DNA from: Pterois miles
Lineage: Eukaryota; Chordata; Actinopteri; Perciformes; Scorpaenidae
Length of the DNA: 64,000 nucleotides
Reading direction: 5' to 3'
Assembly (NCBI GenBank): GCA_947000775.1
Contig: CAMQGK010000299.1
Location: forward strand, 15,272,501-15,336,500
The notes beneath the pieces were generated by a model. It searched no databases and was not told the DNA's origin. It saw only the letters and a program-made list of their open reading frames with translations. Both the position numbers and the translations under genes were made by a program. This document shows positions 1 through 11,814 of the stretch, in pieces (position 1 is the stretch's first letter; each line of letters starts with the position of its first letter).

Positions 1-479
1 TTCAACTTTTAGCAGCAAAGTGTGGCCAGAGAGTTCACACTGCCAATCAGTAAACAGATCCTGTGACTCCTGTGAAATGTTGACTTAAGATAGAAAGAAT
101 ATCTTCCCACCTGAAACAGATGAATACGTCTCCCAGCTGCAGAAAAACAGAATTACTGCAGCGAGCGGCGCTGCCTGGTGTGAAAATTGATTGCCGATTA
201 GCAAGCAGGCACATCTGCGGGTAGCCCAGTGTTGCTGTAGAATACATGTGACTCCGCCCCTTGTGTCAATCAAAGTGGCGTTCAACCAGCAGACCTCACC
301 GAGGGCGTGAGAGGAATAACGTCCTAACTGGGAGAAACCATGCAGACCAGAAGTGCTGTCCAATAAATGTTTACTTTAGAAACTTTCTGTATCATTTGTT
401 ATTATTAAGCTGATATATTTTATTAGATGAAGGAAAAAAGAAAACCAGCCAAAGATATTAACAAAACATATATTAACAA
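1..479. other. Unrecognised non-coding stretch
   Basis: No exon, RNA gene or element boundary can be supported here. The short open frames have no recognisable domain, and frames in other registers overlap them. Confidence 0.6.
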
Positions 480-560
480 AACAGCATCATATATCGGCCA
501 TCGGCTGTCCTGATTCTGTATAAAAATCGGCATCGGCCATAAAAAGCCCACCGAGGGTAT
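480..560. repeat. Fragment of an ATCGGCC-rich DNA element
   Basis: The words TATCGGCCATCGG and AATCGGCATCGGCC lie about 40 bases apart. This spacing resembles the ends of fish DNA elements whose termini are built from repeated ATCGGCC motifs. No TIR pair or TSD is visible, so class and limits are uncertain. Confidence 0.3.
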
Positions 561-733
561 TGTTTCATGGGATTAATTTGCACATCAATATATTTTTTCA
601 CAGCACTGTTTTTGGCCTTAATACTTTCACACAGAACACAAATAGTACATGACAAAAAGAGGCTGATTTTTCTGCACTTTCACAAATAAAGGCATCAAGC
701 AACCACATTGTGTGGAACGGACATGTTGAATAC

Positions 734-749
734 GTACACTATAGTGTAC
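734..749. repeat. Perfect 16-bp palindrome
   Basis: GTACACTATAGTGTAC equals its own reverse complement. It stands alone, with no paired copy or larger inverted repeat around it, so chance is a sufficient explanation. Confidence 0.7.
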
Positions 750-1365
750 AACAACATGGAGGCTCCGTAGTCTGAACTACTTTCAACCTTGACAAAGGCA
801 GCACAGACCAGATCCACTCCTTCTTTTCTTACATATCACAATAAAAGCCCTAGACATACTGTATACTACACATAACCGTGATCGTTTCGCTGAAAGGAAA
901 CCGTACTTTAGACTATATAACAATTTATTTCAGACAGATGCTGCTCTAGGTCAATAGGATCCTGGTAGCTGGTCTTCTGCCTGCACAAATCTATCAAACA
1001 ATTTATTAAAAAAGTGTTGCAACTGTCGCAAAACTGCATCGCTGCCATTATGAATAGTTTTGATGCAAAATATTTACATATCACGTCCCCAGTACGTAAA
1101 TGCCACTTTTAATTTTTTCATGCAACTTGAGAACTGAAAGGATTTCAATTGCCCACATCAGTTACTGCACACAGTTTGAACACATTTTTCTCCATTTCGG
1201 TGGCAACACGTGAGCAACTGTCTCCATTTTGTCTGGCCCAGGCGGCACAGATGAGACATGTGGAATACTAAACAGCGCTTCTTGCCTCTCGAGGCTTAAT
1301 CTATGGAGCTGTCAGGGCGGGGAAGGTGGCAGCAACTGGTCCGAAGAGGGAGCAAATTTATCTGA

Positions 1366-1367
<2 letters not shown>

Positions 1368-1409
<42 letters not shown>
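1368..1409. repeat. (CA)21 microsatellite
   Basis: An uninterrupted CA dinucleotide run of 42 bases. Likely length-polymorphic. Confidence 0.97.
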
Positions 1410-1410
<1 letters not shown>

Positions 1411-1632
1411 CATCTGTCTGTTACCACACACTAGTCTCCCACCTGCATGCTTGCAAGATATGCAGGTGGTAGTGAGGTAGGGGGAGAGAGTAATCGCTTC
1501 TCCTGCTCCCTTGGTCACAGTTTAAGATACACTACAGCCATACTGAGATGGATGCTGCCCGAGCATATGTCAATGTAAAGCGTGAAATGCAACCACAAAC
1601 AGCTGGACAGATAAGATAGAATAAGGGGAACG

Positions 1633-1654
1633 GTGTGTGTGTGTGTGTGTGTGT
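1633..1654. repeat. (GT)11 microsatellite
   Basis: An uninterrupted GT run of 22 bases. Confidence 0.95.
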
Positions 1655-2330
1655 AAGCACCTGATTGTTAGAGGTGTGGAAATTTCTTGATTCTAAGCTG
1701 CATTGTGATGTGAACGATTCTGTATCGATGCACCAACAGGACATAATCGGAAGTGTGGTTTCATTTTAGCTCGGTGTGAGTCTTTACTGCCTTTTGCTGT
1801 CATTCACTGTCGCACTAGTTTCTGTCCTCTTTCTCTGTCCTCTGATTTCAGTGTTTCACCAAGCGCAGAGACGCAATCGGTAATAACAGTTTGGGGCTGA
1901 AAATATGTGCATGTAGGCTGAAATTCAACCTGTTGGGAGATGTAGCGACTTAACGTTAAACCAAGAAAGAGTAGGAGAGCTATGAGTGAGGAAAAGTAAA
2001 CAAGTTAGCTCATAACTAAAGTCTGGTAGCTGTTTATTAGTCACTAGGCTAATTCATACAGTGTAAAATGCCACAGGCATTCAGGAAGTTTTTGTAGATT
2101 ACGGCACACTTTTGTTTTTGTAATGTTCGTGTTGTTTGTGATTATGTACTAAGGTGGGTCACACAGATGCTGGTATGGAAATGATGCAGCTTTTATACTA
2201 TAGACTGTTGTCTGATTTTTGAAAGCACTTTCTAAATAAAAAGGGAATTCAAATTTATCTGACTGCTTGTATTATTCAATGAAAAAGAGGCCATGTGCAG
2301 TAACATAGAAACTGAGGATGCGATACATTG

Positions 2331-3055
2331 AGGGTGCTTTCACATCAGGGACCAGATCCGAGTACACTTGACCCCAAAGTCCAGTTTGTTTGATTAGTGT
2401 TAACGCTCCGACATGTGCACAGTTTGTCGATCCATACTCGAGTCCACTTGAAAAGGTGGTGGAGTACGGTTCAGATGTACTTGGTTCGCATCAGGTGTGA
2501 GTGGACTGCTATTTAACGTGAGTAACGTTAGCAGTCACAGTGTAGTTGTGAAAGGATGGGATTTTTTTTCAGTCGCCTCCAAAATCTGTATATGGTCACG
2601 GCATGCGGCGATCTCATCCTCTGGACTACACGGCTGTGGGAGATGAAGCAGGAAAGCAGGTAAGAGGAGGGTCCTTAACATACGTTACCTAAATAAAATA
2701 ACTTGTGTTTGTTGTTTTATTTAGCTAGTTTAATGGTCTGCCTCCGAAGAACCAGAGCCAATCAGCTGCTCAGCGGGCGAAGAGAGAGACAGCGGGGGGA
2801 ACATTCAGAGTCAGCATATTCATCAAACTTGAAATTATGGTTTATTTCAACCGAACCAGAGTTGGTGATTGTTGGAAACACAAACAACGATGGTTGTGGT
2901 GAGTTTTATTTTCCACCATGTACAGCTGATTTCAACATAAACAAATACACGTAAGATGATGCAAGTGTACTCGGCAGGGCGGCGGGGGAGTGGAGATAGG
3001 GGCACTTGTGCTTGGGCACGGTACAAATCAATCATACCTAATATGAAAACACCCT
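2331..3055. mobile_element. TIR DNA element, about 725 bp, non-autonomous
   Basis: The left end reads AGGGTGCTTTCACATCAGG. The right end, reverse-complemented, reads AGGGTGTTTTCATATTAGG, a matching terminal inverted repeat. The interior has no transposase frame. This matches my memory of a common fish element whose ends start GGGTGCTTTCACA. No clear TSD was found: the flanks are GATACATTG on the left and AAGATGCA on the right. The superfamily is left open. Confidence 0.65.
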
Positions 3056-4326
3056 AAGATGCATCGATATGCAGCAAGAATTATTGTGCATTCGAGTCAC
3101 TGACTCATAAGGCCAGTGAAGATTCACACCTCTGATTTGTCTCAGAGTCTGAACGTGACTCTAAAATACAAACATCCATTTCATTCTTTCACTGTCAGCT
3201 GTTGTTGCCTGAGGGTTGGTTGTCTGATCACAGCCAAAAGTGTGTCTCGATACACCTTCGTTAGAAATGCATATTATGCACAAGGTAAGCGCTGTGAATA
3301 AACAGGCTAAATTCAGTTTCATTCAACATTCAGAAATCAGCCAGACACTCCGGTCCTTACAGACACTGTTCTCTGTGTTCGGTATATTTTCATTGTCTCT
3401 AGCTAGAGAAATTGATTTTTAACAAGAGAAAATGGTTGTTTACCGAGAATGTAGTGTTAAAATAAACCTGGCTCCTGCATGTTTAACTCAGGGCACAAGA
3501 GATTCAACTCCATTGCTGCAGAGAAATAATGACGAAATCTACGGCCTAAAACTCAAATTTAATCAATTTGCTGTTTTCTTTACAGATCTGATGAGACAGT
3601 GATCTAGAGGCAATTCTGGGATGGGATTTGTGTGAGTTGAAGGAAAAGCCATGTTTGGTCACTGTGCAATTTAAATGGCAGTAATTGAAACCGTCTTTTT
3701 GGGAAGCGGCAATAATCCCAAACTGAGTAAGGCTCAGAGGGCACATTGTGTTTTATGTGAATGCATGTTCATCAGTGGGGAACTCATGGATGTGCTTGCT
3801 GATGTGTTGGCTTTCATCAGTTATTTTCTGCCATTCCAGTCATCCGTTGACCTCCATTCATTTCTGTACAATATGAAAATCAATTAGCACAATATTTAAA
3901 CTTGCTACAGCTGTGTAATCCATCACACAGTTTGTAATAATGTTTGTCAAAGTCACTTCGTTGTTGTCAAGTAATGCCACACAGATTAAATCCAATCTCC
4001 AGTTTATCTGCATTACAATGACAACATTGTTAATTTGGACACAGTTAATCCAAACTTGATCACAATGGTGGATTATACAAGTGAATGAAGTTTTAATTGT
4101 CTCCTAATTGATTTTCATACTATATAGAAATGAATGGAAGCCTGGAACAAAAATTTAAAAAGATGCTATAAAAGCAATAAAAATCTATAAGTATTGGTTA
4201 AGGATGAGAAAATTTATTGCCGATTTAATTTAACAAGCTTGCTGGCTACTGTTTGACCTGTTAGCTTATAGCTGTTAGCTAATAATTAATTAGCGTAGCC
4301 CTGCTAATGTTATATAAGCTTTCGCG
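3056..4326. other. Unrecognised AT-rich stretch
   Basis: No gene or element was recognised. Reading frames here are at most about 70 codons and have no domain. Confidence 0.6.
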
Positions 4327-4450
4327 TAAAAGGGCTGCAGTTAACCAAAGAAAAATCTTGGTCGACTGATGATAAAATGATGTAAACAATCTCTAGATTA
4401 ACTAAACTGTCAAGTGCATTCTACTTGATCGCCTAAATGAATTTTAAATA
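4327..4450. repeat. Possible DNA-element end (AGGGCTGCAG type)
   Basis: AGGGCTGCAGTTAACCAAAG followed by AATCTTGGTCGACTG resembles the end of a fish DNA element. The opposite end could not be placed. Confidence 0.3.
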
Positions 4451-4759
4451 AACATAAAAAGTTATTTATAGCATATTAAAATAATTATTTTACACTGACC
4501 ACCGACCAGCGCACACCAGTCTATACTCATATGGTTTCCGACACTAGAACTAGCCGTCAAGCCGTTGTAGCGCCTGCAGTTACACAAAATGATTAGGCTA
4601 TTTATTAGACCAAACATATTTTACGATATGTTCACACAAAGCCTATCAAGTAGTGATGCACAGGTCAGGATTTCAGCCTGCAACCACTGGCCAATTTTAT
4701 ACTTTACAGTAGCACAGTTGTCAGGATTGACAAAAAATAAAAATAATGAATTAAAGGTG

Positions 4760-5735
4760 CTTATTTCCTAGGTTGGGAGCATTTCTATTGCCTCTACACA
4801 GCTCTCAATATGGCGACGCCTGAGGCCTGCAGCTCACAGCTAACGGTTATAGCAGCGCTTACAGTGAAAACAACAGTAAAAGAGCTAACAGATCTAACAG
4901 TGTTAACCTGAGGGGGAACGGCATCAGTGTCATCAACCGCCGTATGAGAGCATTGCAGATCGACGGCCGTGAGAAAACCAATGGGGCACGCTCACATGCA
5001 TTAAAAGTGTGCACAGGCTCGCAGGCTCGGTCAATAATGCATGGGGAAACTCAGATTACAACACACACAGATCCAGATCATATCTCTGAACAAGTTTCAA
5101 AAAGGTGAAAGTGAAGCAACACTAATTTTTCTTTCAATTTTAAGTCTGAATGTGCATCACTGACACTTAGTAACCCTATATTATCCCTTATTGTATACTA
5201 TATAGTGTAGATGTATGTTCTGTGTTGGAGAGATTGGAGCAAATATGATTTAAAAAGTTATTTTTATACGGTTGCTATATCCTGACAGTAGCTCATGAAA
5301 TAGGTAACCTGAAAAAAAAACCATGTGCCTCCTCCATTGATCTGAATGCACCACTGATCAAATATGGGTCAATACTGTTACAGTACTGACTATTTCTCAC
5401 CTCAAATGTTTTCAGAGTCATCCTTTAGTGCACTATTTCTGTAAAATGAGAAAGTTTGTGACCCGGCAGCCATGTTGAGTCACTTGAGAGAATGCCAAGC
5501 ACTATTCACATGACCGGAGCACATCCAATAGGAATGCTCTCTCTCTGAAATGACCTGTGATTGGTCAAAGTCTTCTGTCACAGGCTAGATTCTTAAAAGC
5601 CTAAAAACAGAGCCATGAGGAGGTGCAGAAGTCTAGTTTTCTCTCAGAACACTTGAATTTCAATATGCTGAAAGGTTACTATGGCATTTTTGCCTAATTA
5701 TGCCAAAAAATTGTAGCTTACTGCAGCTTTAATGT
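4760..5735. repeat. Dispersed repeat(s) of unknown class
   Basis: Two adjoining blocks resemble dispersed fish repeats I recall. One is around 4780-5200 (CAATATGGCGACGCC, then ACGGCCGTGAGAAAACC). The other is around 5270-5735 (GACCCGGCAGCCATGTTGAG, ending GCAGCTTTAA). No TIR, TSD or coding frame was found. The first block contains more CpG than its surroundings, which could be mistaken for a promoter. Confidence 0.4.
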
Positions 5736-5927
5736 ACTTTTGGTACTTTTATATTGTGTCTTTCTGTATGAACCCCAGGAAGAATAGTTGATGTATCCGC
5801 AACAACTAATTCAGATCCAGTTATTTACAAATACCAGCAATTGCACGACCAATGATTATTTGGTCAGACGAGAGCATATCGACAAACAAGCCAAGAAGGT
5901 GTCTTGGTTTGCCAACAGCTATGGTTC

Positions 5928-6313
5928 AGCTAAGATAAGATAAGATATTCCTTTATTAGTCCCACAGTGGGGAAATTCACACATTACAGCAGCAAGTGGA
6001 TAGTGCAATAAAAGACAAGAAGCATAGATTTAAAAACAGTATTAATACAAATAAAATAAATTAGTATATACATAATAGAAAAGTAAAGCCAGAAATATGT
6101 CCATCATATCAATAAATAATTGTCCAGTTACTGTGATTTGAGCAGATGATATAATTGTACATATGAGTCCTTATTGCACTTTTGTCCTGTGAGTTTGTTG
6201 TGAATGTGAATGTGTATGTGGTTTACTGGGAGCAGTGCTGGTTGTGGAGTCTAACAGCTGCAGGCAGGAAGGACCTTCTGTAACGCTCCTAGGAGCGTCC
6301 TAAGGAGCTAAGA
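5928..6313 (-). mobile_element. 5'-truncated LINE, 3' end
   Basis: On the minus strand the last codons of a reverse transcriptase (6241-6288) read ERYRRSFLPAAVRL, a C-terminal motif I know from a widespread fish LINE. An untranslated region follows, ending in CCCCACTGTGGGACTAATAA and an ATCTT-repeat tail. The direct repeat AGCTAAGA at 5928-5935 and 6306-6313 is a likely TSD and marks the 5' truncation. The copy is about 370 bp and cannot be active. The clade (Rex1/L2-like or RTE-like) was not resolved. Confidence 0.8.
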
Positions 6314-7238
6314 ATAGAAATAAATTTTAATTCTGTAACTTCTCGCTGCCACCAGTGACCCTCCAGTGTGAGGAGGAGCCACAGCTGTCCTCGCAGTGAT
6401 AAGCTGGTCTGGACGTGCCCCATCTACAGCTGATTTCACTGTTCACACATTGTCACCAGAAGGTCCAGAGACACATCAGCAGGCTGTATGCAAACCAGTG
6501 CAAGTATGAGATTGCCAAGAAGGAAGAAATTTAAGACAACAGTCCTATTCAAACTGAGCCACATGGATATCCAAACAGTCACAGCTGAAATAACCAAGCA
6601 GCTGCTACAGCAAAATTGATGTATTCTGCATATGCTGTTGCATTCAGTGTGAAAATGATACGTTGTGTCTTGGGGGGCTTAACCGTGAGGAATGTGCAAA
6701 AGCTGTGGCGAATAATAATTGCTGTAGGTGATGTATGGAGAGCATTTCTTGTCTGCGAACCCCTCTGCTGTTTGATACGGGCATGGCATCGAGGCATATG
6801 GGTTCACAGCAGAGTGACAGCATACGACGAACTCATGTTTGCAGAACATGTCGGACTGCAGCTGTAAATCCAGTGACACTCGCCATGTGAGCTGCATTGC
6901 TTCTGTTATCGTCAATAGGGGAAAGAGTCAGTCAGAGCTAAACTGTCAGAGGGGTCCCTCCAGTCTTGATTGGATCAATTAAGCAAACATACAGTATTTC
7001 GAGAAGCTAGCAGGCACATTAATGATCTTATGGGATGGCAAAATATGCCACATCACTGGCACCTCAGTTATACCTCAGAGAAATGGATAAAAATCCTCAT
7101 AAAATCAAGTGACTGTTTAATGAGTTGTATGGCAAGCTGACTGCTGTAAAACCTCTGGGTTTTACAACATTTTTTTATTCACACCGCAGTATCACATCTC
7201 AAAGAGATCTATATATCCCCCTTAATTATTTAGTTTTA
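6314..7238. other. Unrecognised stretch
   Basis: There are open frames of 72-83 codons on both strands over the same bases (6579-6915). They have no domain and are not credible genes. Confidence 0.55.
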
Positions 7239-8650
7239 TTCCCTGCTAGGGATGGTAATTTTGAAAAATGTTCTTAACCAATAACTGACCCTCATTAACG
7301 GATTATTAACCATTAACGGACAAGATTTGTGCTTTGCATGCTATGGTGCACCAGCTGCAGTATATGAGCAAAACAGACAACTGAGTCAACAGTTCACCAT
7401 CAGGAGAGTTACTGTAGCAGCCATGGTGCTGCGTTCACTGTCTCTAGTTCACCGTCCGGAAGTGTTAGCAGCCATGGTGCTGCGTTCACTGTCTCTAGTT
7501 CACCGTCCGGAAGTGTTAGCAGCCACGGTGCTGCGTTCACAGTCTCTAGTTCACCATCTGGAGGTGTTAGCAGCCACGGTGCTGCGTTTACTGTCTCTAG
7601 TTCACCATCTGGAGGCGTTAGCAGCCACGGTGCTGCGTGTCCTGTTGCAGACATGCAGACACTTTCCCAGTAAAAGTCTCCACCACCATATTTAGTTTAG
7701 TTTAGCAGGTTGTCAGCTGTGTGTCTGCCCAACGTAACGATAGTAATTGTCCAACAAAAAGTGTGTGTTTGTGGTACGGTATGCATGGGCCAGACCGACT
7801 ACGGGAACAATGCTTGGCAGCTGCTTGATTGCTTGATTCATGCATCCGTTATTCACAGCAGCTGCATTTCTGCAGCATTTCTGCTGCTGCTGCTCTTTCT
7901 ACATAATGTTATAATTTAATTTCATTAGAAATGTCACTTATTTTAGACAGATAAAGGCCAAGAAACATGGTAATTTGTAAATAAAAGTACTACTTTTTTA
8001 CTTTTTCATGTCTGTGACATTTTCTACAGATAAAGACTTTGAAACTGTAGTAATGTTTCTGGTATGATGTCAATATACAGTCAAACAATCACTTCCACTG
8101 TTGCGGCTGTGAACCGTGCACGGCTCGCGTCAAAAATAGGTGAGACGCAGCATCTCATGTGTGCAGTGTGGCTGCTCTAACCTGTTAACACGGACACCGA
8201 AATAAACAACAGGTAACGCAGCCGCCATACGCGCATCACGCGGCTGGTCTGGCCCAGGCTTTAGCAGCTGTGGCTCTGCTGGTAGCTTCATGCTCACCGC
8301 CGCAATGCACAGACGCTCTGTCGTTGTGGCGTAGCTTCAGTGAGTTTCTGACAGTGGTTGTCAGTGGCGTTAAAGCTGTGAACGTAGGCGTAGCAGACAG
8401 TGTATATGCTACAAGTCCTCAGCTGGAGTCCCGAGCCAACTTCTTTTATCTGTAACTCAGGCTCAGACTCTTAAGCAAGGTTCTTAAGGTGGACCAGCTT
8501 TTCTCTTTAAAGTGCTGAGCCGCTTCACTGTGTTTTTTCAGCTTTTGAATCAATTATTAATATTTCTTTTAACTGTTTAACTCATAACAGTGATTGGTTA
8601 AAATGCTTCATGTCGGTTACTGGTTAATTATTAATATCTCTGTTCCCTGT
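7239..8650 (+). mobile_element. Non-autonomous hAT-type element, 1.4 kb
   Basis: The element body is 7247-8642. The left end is TAGGGATGGTAATTTT and the right end reads CAGAGATATTAATAATTAAC in reverse complement. The flanks TTCCCTGC (7239-7246) and TTCCCTGT (8643-8650) form an 8-bp TSD with one mismatch, the length typical of hAT insertions. Both ends carry repeated TTAACC/GGTTAA motifs. No transposase is encoded, and the interior holds a 51-bp minisatellite. It matches my memory of a common fish hAT derivative. Confidence 0.8.
7411..7640. repeat. 51-bp minisatellite, about 4.4 copies
   Basis: Unit starts are at 7411, 7462, 7513, 7564 and 7615, exactly 51 bases apart. Each contains GCAGCCAYGGTGCTGCG and AGTTCACCRTC. 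Because 51 is 17 codons, stop-free frames persist on both strands (7327-7695 plus, 7409-7654 minus) and look like a 17-residue repeat protein. The repeat lies inside a non-coding element, so no protein is called. Confidence 0.93.
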
Positions 8651-9526
8651 TCAAAAAGAAAAAAAAAATCATAAAAACCAGGTTCATTAGATTAGTTTAT
8701 TAAATGGCAGTAAAGTCTGCCAGCCCAGCAGGAGACAGTTAGCTCTCTGCTGCAAGTCTAGACAGTTCTGAAACAGCTACATCTTTAATGCTAATCACCA
8801 GTGTTTGTTCGCTGTCTCCCAGTCCCTGAGCTTCAGTGCAAGTGACAGCCCATTTAAACAGCATGACTCATCGGCATATCATAATGGGAGCGCCAATGCA
8901 AGACACTTGCCGGCTATACAGCCAGCTCTGATGCAGATGCAGTGATATATACAGAAAGTCTCCCCGAGCTGCTGCGCCTGTGTCATCCCACCCTGGTGGA
9001 CTGAGCTGCTTTTCACCTGATGCCCGTTTCATTCCCACCTCTGACGCTTCGTCCCTGGGCTCCTGCCCAAAGCCTCCAGAGAACGAGAGAAAAAGACAGG
9101 CCGAGTTGTGACAGTCAAAGTGTTAATTAATAGAATCCCTCAGTGAGTTGGCAGACTTGATATTCTTCTGCTGCAAGACAGGATGAGAGAGTGTGCCAGA
9201 GGGAGGGAAGCTCAACAACTGAGACTCATCTCTCCTCATTCCCCTTACTGTGGACATTCCTCTTTCTTCACAATTCATTGTTTGTCATTGCCCAGCACAT
9301 GAGCGCACAGTTGCTCATCCATTACCAGTTGTCACCTCACATACCCTTATGCTAACGCAGCCCCCTCCACCATTACCTGATGTGTCGCAGTGACAGCACC
9401 ACAGTGGGAGTGGGGTAATAAATGCAGGGCCATGCTTTGAATATCATCTATAAAGCACGGTAACAGAAGACATCAGTCTTCTTGTTTGTTCATTCCCTCA
9501 CTCATGCGCAGTCATGCGCAGTCTGA

Positions 9527-9567
<41 letters not shown>

Positions 9568-10189
9568 CCTCCCGTTCTGTCTCCCACGAGTTTGCTCCTC
9601 TGTCATCGTGTCAAATCCTGCTTGCTCCCTTTGCTGTCGCCGTCCAGTTCTTTATGGGGTTCCTGAGTTGTTCAGGCTCCACAGGTGGCTGGCTAGAAGA
9701 CTGATTTAATGAGCTCTTACAATCTCTCTTTTCTGCATTAAAAAAGTCCCATTTAAATCATGTTACTATAAATGTAACAACTGTTGTGTGTGTCGGGAAG
9801 AGAAGTCAGTACCTCCAAGTCTGAGGCCGTGGTTCTCTGCCAGAAAACGGTGTGTTGAGTGAGGGTAAAAGAGCGGGAGATGGACAGGTGCTTCACTGCG
9901 GCATCAGCAGTTAAGCAGTTAAGCCTCTGGAAGATGGCCAGTTGTTGTTTGCCTTCTACTTCTGTGTCTGCCATGTGATGCCATTGGGCCCAAAAAGACT
10001 TTCTCCCATAGGCTGACACTGGGAAAGAGAGGTCTGTAACTCTTTTTTTTTTGAGGTGAACACTCTAATAACCCTTACTTAAATAATTAGGTCCTAAAAG
10101 TTGAATATTCACTAATAGCCAAATCCAGAGTTATTTGAATGAATGAGCTAGGAGTTGGAGCAAGCAAGCCATGATGACAGCACAAATGC
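8651..10189. other. Non-coding with a CT tract
   Basis: Nothing beyond the (CT)n tract was recognised. An open frame at 9486-9704 merely reads through that tract. Confidence 0.55.
9535..9563. repeat. (CT)n microsatellite
   Basis: An uninterrupted CT run of 29 bases, preceded by CTTT. Upstream is a duplicated CATGCGCAGT. Confidence 0.95.
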
Positions 10190-10387
10190 TACTGCACTTG
10201 CTCCATGGGCCCAATGGATGTGGAAGATCGCTGCAAGATCTGGGTACTTTTTCACTCGGAAGTTGAGCCATTTTGGCATCATGCGCCACTGAGCAACTTT
10301 CATAGGAATGCTGTAATCAGTCCTCTTTATACATCCATGGTTATACCAGACTGTTGTGGTTCAGATTTACCTGTCCATCTACGTACG
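10190..10387. repeat. Possible dispersed repeat next to Rex3
   Basis: The stretch from CTTGCTCCATGGGCCC to TATACATCCATGG resembles a fish repeat I recall, abutting the Rex3-like piece. No ends were found. Confidence 0.3.
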
Positions 10388-10772
10388 TCCCAGCCTTCAC
10401 CTATGGTCATGAGCTTTGAGTAGTGACCCGAAAGAATGAGATTGCGGATACAAGCGGCCAATTTGGCTCAGCCTTAGAGATAGGTTGAGGACCTCATCTG
10501 GAGGGAGCTCGGAGTAGAGTCGCTGCCCTCTTGGCTCATAAGGGCTCAGCTGAGGTAGTTCGGGCATCTGATCAGGATGCCTCCTGGACGCCTCTCTTTA
10601 GCGGGCACATCCAACTGGTAAGAGGCACCTGGGTAGACCCAGAACACACTGGAGATTATATATCTTGTCTGGCCTGAGAGTGATAGAGTGATGTCTGGAA
10701 TTCTCTGCGAAGCTTGCTGCCCCCGTGACCCAACCCTGGTTAAGCATACGATAATGGATGGATGGATGTTGA
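10388..10772 (+). mobile_element. Rex3-like LINE, 3' fragment
   Basis: Characteristic words occur in the right order: GGTCATGAGCTTTGAGTAG, GGAGCTCGGAGTAGAG, GGCATCTGATCAGGATGCC, TAGACCCAGAACACACTGG, GCTGCCCCCGTGACCC, then a GATGGATGGATG tail at about 10753. This is the 3' coding end plus tail of Rex3, a fish non-LTR retrotransposon. The copy is 5'-truncated, carries small deletions, and its frame is broken by stops. Confidence 0.85.
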
Positions 10773-11630
10773 GTGTGTACCTCATGAAGTTAATTCACAG
10801 AGCTACATACACAGCTATATTTCATACCTGCAGCTTATTTAGCATTCATAAATGTGTTCATTGGAACACCTTTTCAACAGTAAGGATATAGCTAGGGGGT
10901 ATTTACAGTTGACATATGTATACCACATATTGTGAATCCATATATTAGTGCTGCATGTGAAACTGAATAAGTATTAAAATATGTATACAACTTTACAAGA
11001 ATCGTGATATGGGCCTGTCTTTCATCAATGTATAAGAAACCATTTAGCTATAACTCCAATCATGTGAGTGCTTTTTACCAGCATAAAGCCCCATTTACCC
11101 CTCTAGCCAATTCCCTGAAAGCATTCAAAATCAATTAATCAGAGTAATGGAATTGTTTTGTTGGTCTGTTTAACTCTTCCTTACTAAAGGTCAGCAGTGC
11201 CCTGGAGACTTAGAGACAATGTGTTATGTAGTCAAAACGAGGCAGCCAACTTCTTGTCTGACCCAGTGATAAAAAAAAACCCCTCTCTCAACAGTAGTCG
11301 TACAGTAGTATTGTGCTTTCTGTGTCCACCACTGGAGTGAATTCAAAGGTCCAAAGGTCCATAGAATTTTGTCCAGATGGAAATGTGATAGTGCTTTCGC
11401 CTTCGGCTGCAATGTGGACTTGCAGAACAATGGCTTTGCTAGTGAATAAAAGTCACAGAGCCAGTGAGCTGCACACTGAGAAACTGAAAGAGCAAAGCTG
11501 GCGCAAAGAAGTGTACACTTGTTTGTGGAGGCTGAAGATGGTTCAGAAGAAAGTTAAACGTTTCAGCTCAAGATCAACAGTCTGCATGCAGAACATCATG
11601 GAGATGTCTTTCTCAGAAAACATGCCGTCA
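10773..11630. other. Unrecognised stretch with a 118-codon open frame
   Basis: The frame at 11313-11669 has no recognised domain and its end runs into a SINE, so it is not called as a gene. Confidence 0.5.
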
Positions 11631-11814
11631 AAAATGAAACATCAGGGCCGCCAGATAGCTCAGTTATAACAAGGCTGAGTCCTAACGGAGACGACACAGG
11701 TTTTAATCTGATCTGCGGCCATTTCCTGAGGTCACCCCGTTTCTAGTCTGTCCACTGTCCTGTCAATAAAGGCTTGAAATGCCAAATAAATATTCTGTTA
11801 AAAAAGAAACTTCA
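11631..11814 (+). mobile_element. tRNA-derived SINE with 14-bp TSD
   Basis: The body is 11645-11800. The 5' end CCAGATAGCTCAGTTATAAC is a tRNA-like A box, and CAGGTTTTAATCTG is a decayed B box. The 3' part contains CCACTGTCCTGTCAATAAAG and GCTTGAAATGCC, as in a very common fish SINE. The flanks AAAATGAAACATCA (11631-11644) and AAAAAGAAACTTCA (11801-11814) agree at 12 of 14 bases. The B-box decay suggests a dead copy. Confidence 0.85.

Larger units (their letters stand above)
561..2330. other. Non-coding, two microsatellites
   Basis: Apart from a 16-bp palindrome and the (CA) and (GT) tracts listed separately, nothing is recognised. Open frames across the CA tract are only the periodic reading of the repeat. 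Confidence 0.6.

Noticed and set aside
7327..7695. Apparent 17-residue tandem-repeat protein
   Set aside because: The frame is open only because a 51-bp minisatellite inside a hAT element has a period divisible by three. The opposite strand is equally open.
11313..11669. 118-codon basic, Ser/Lys-rich frame
   Set aside because: No recognised family, and the last codons lie in a tRNA-derived SINE.
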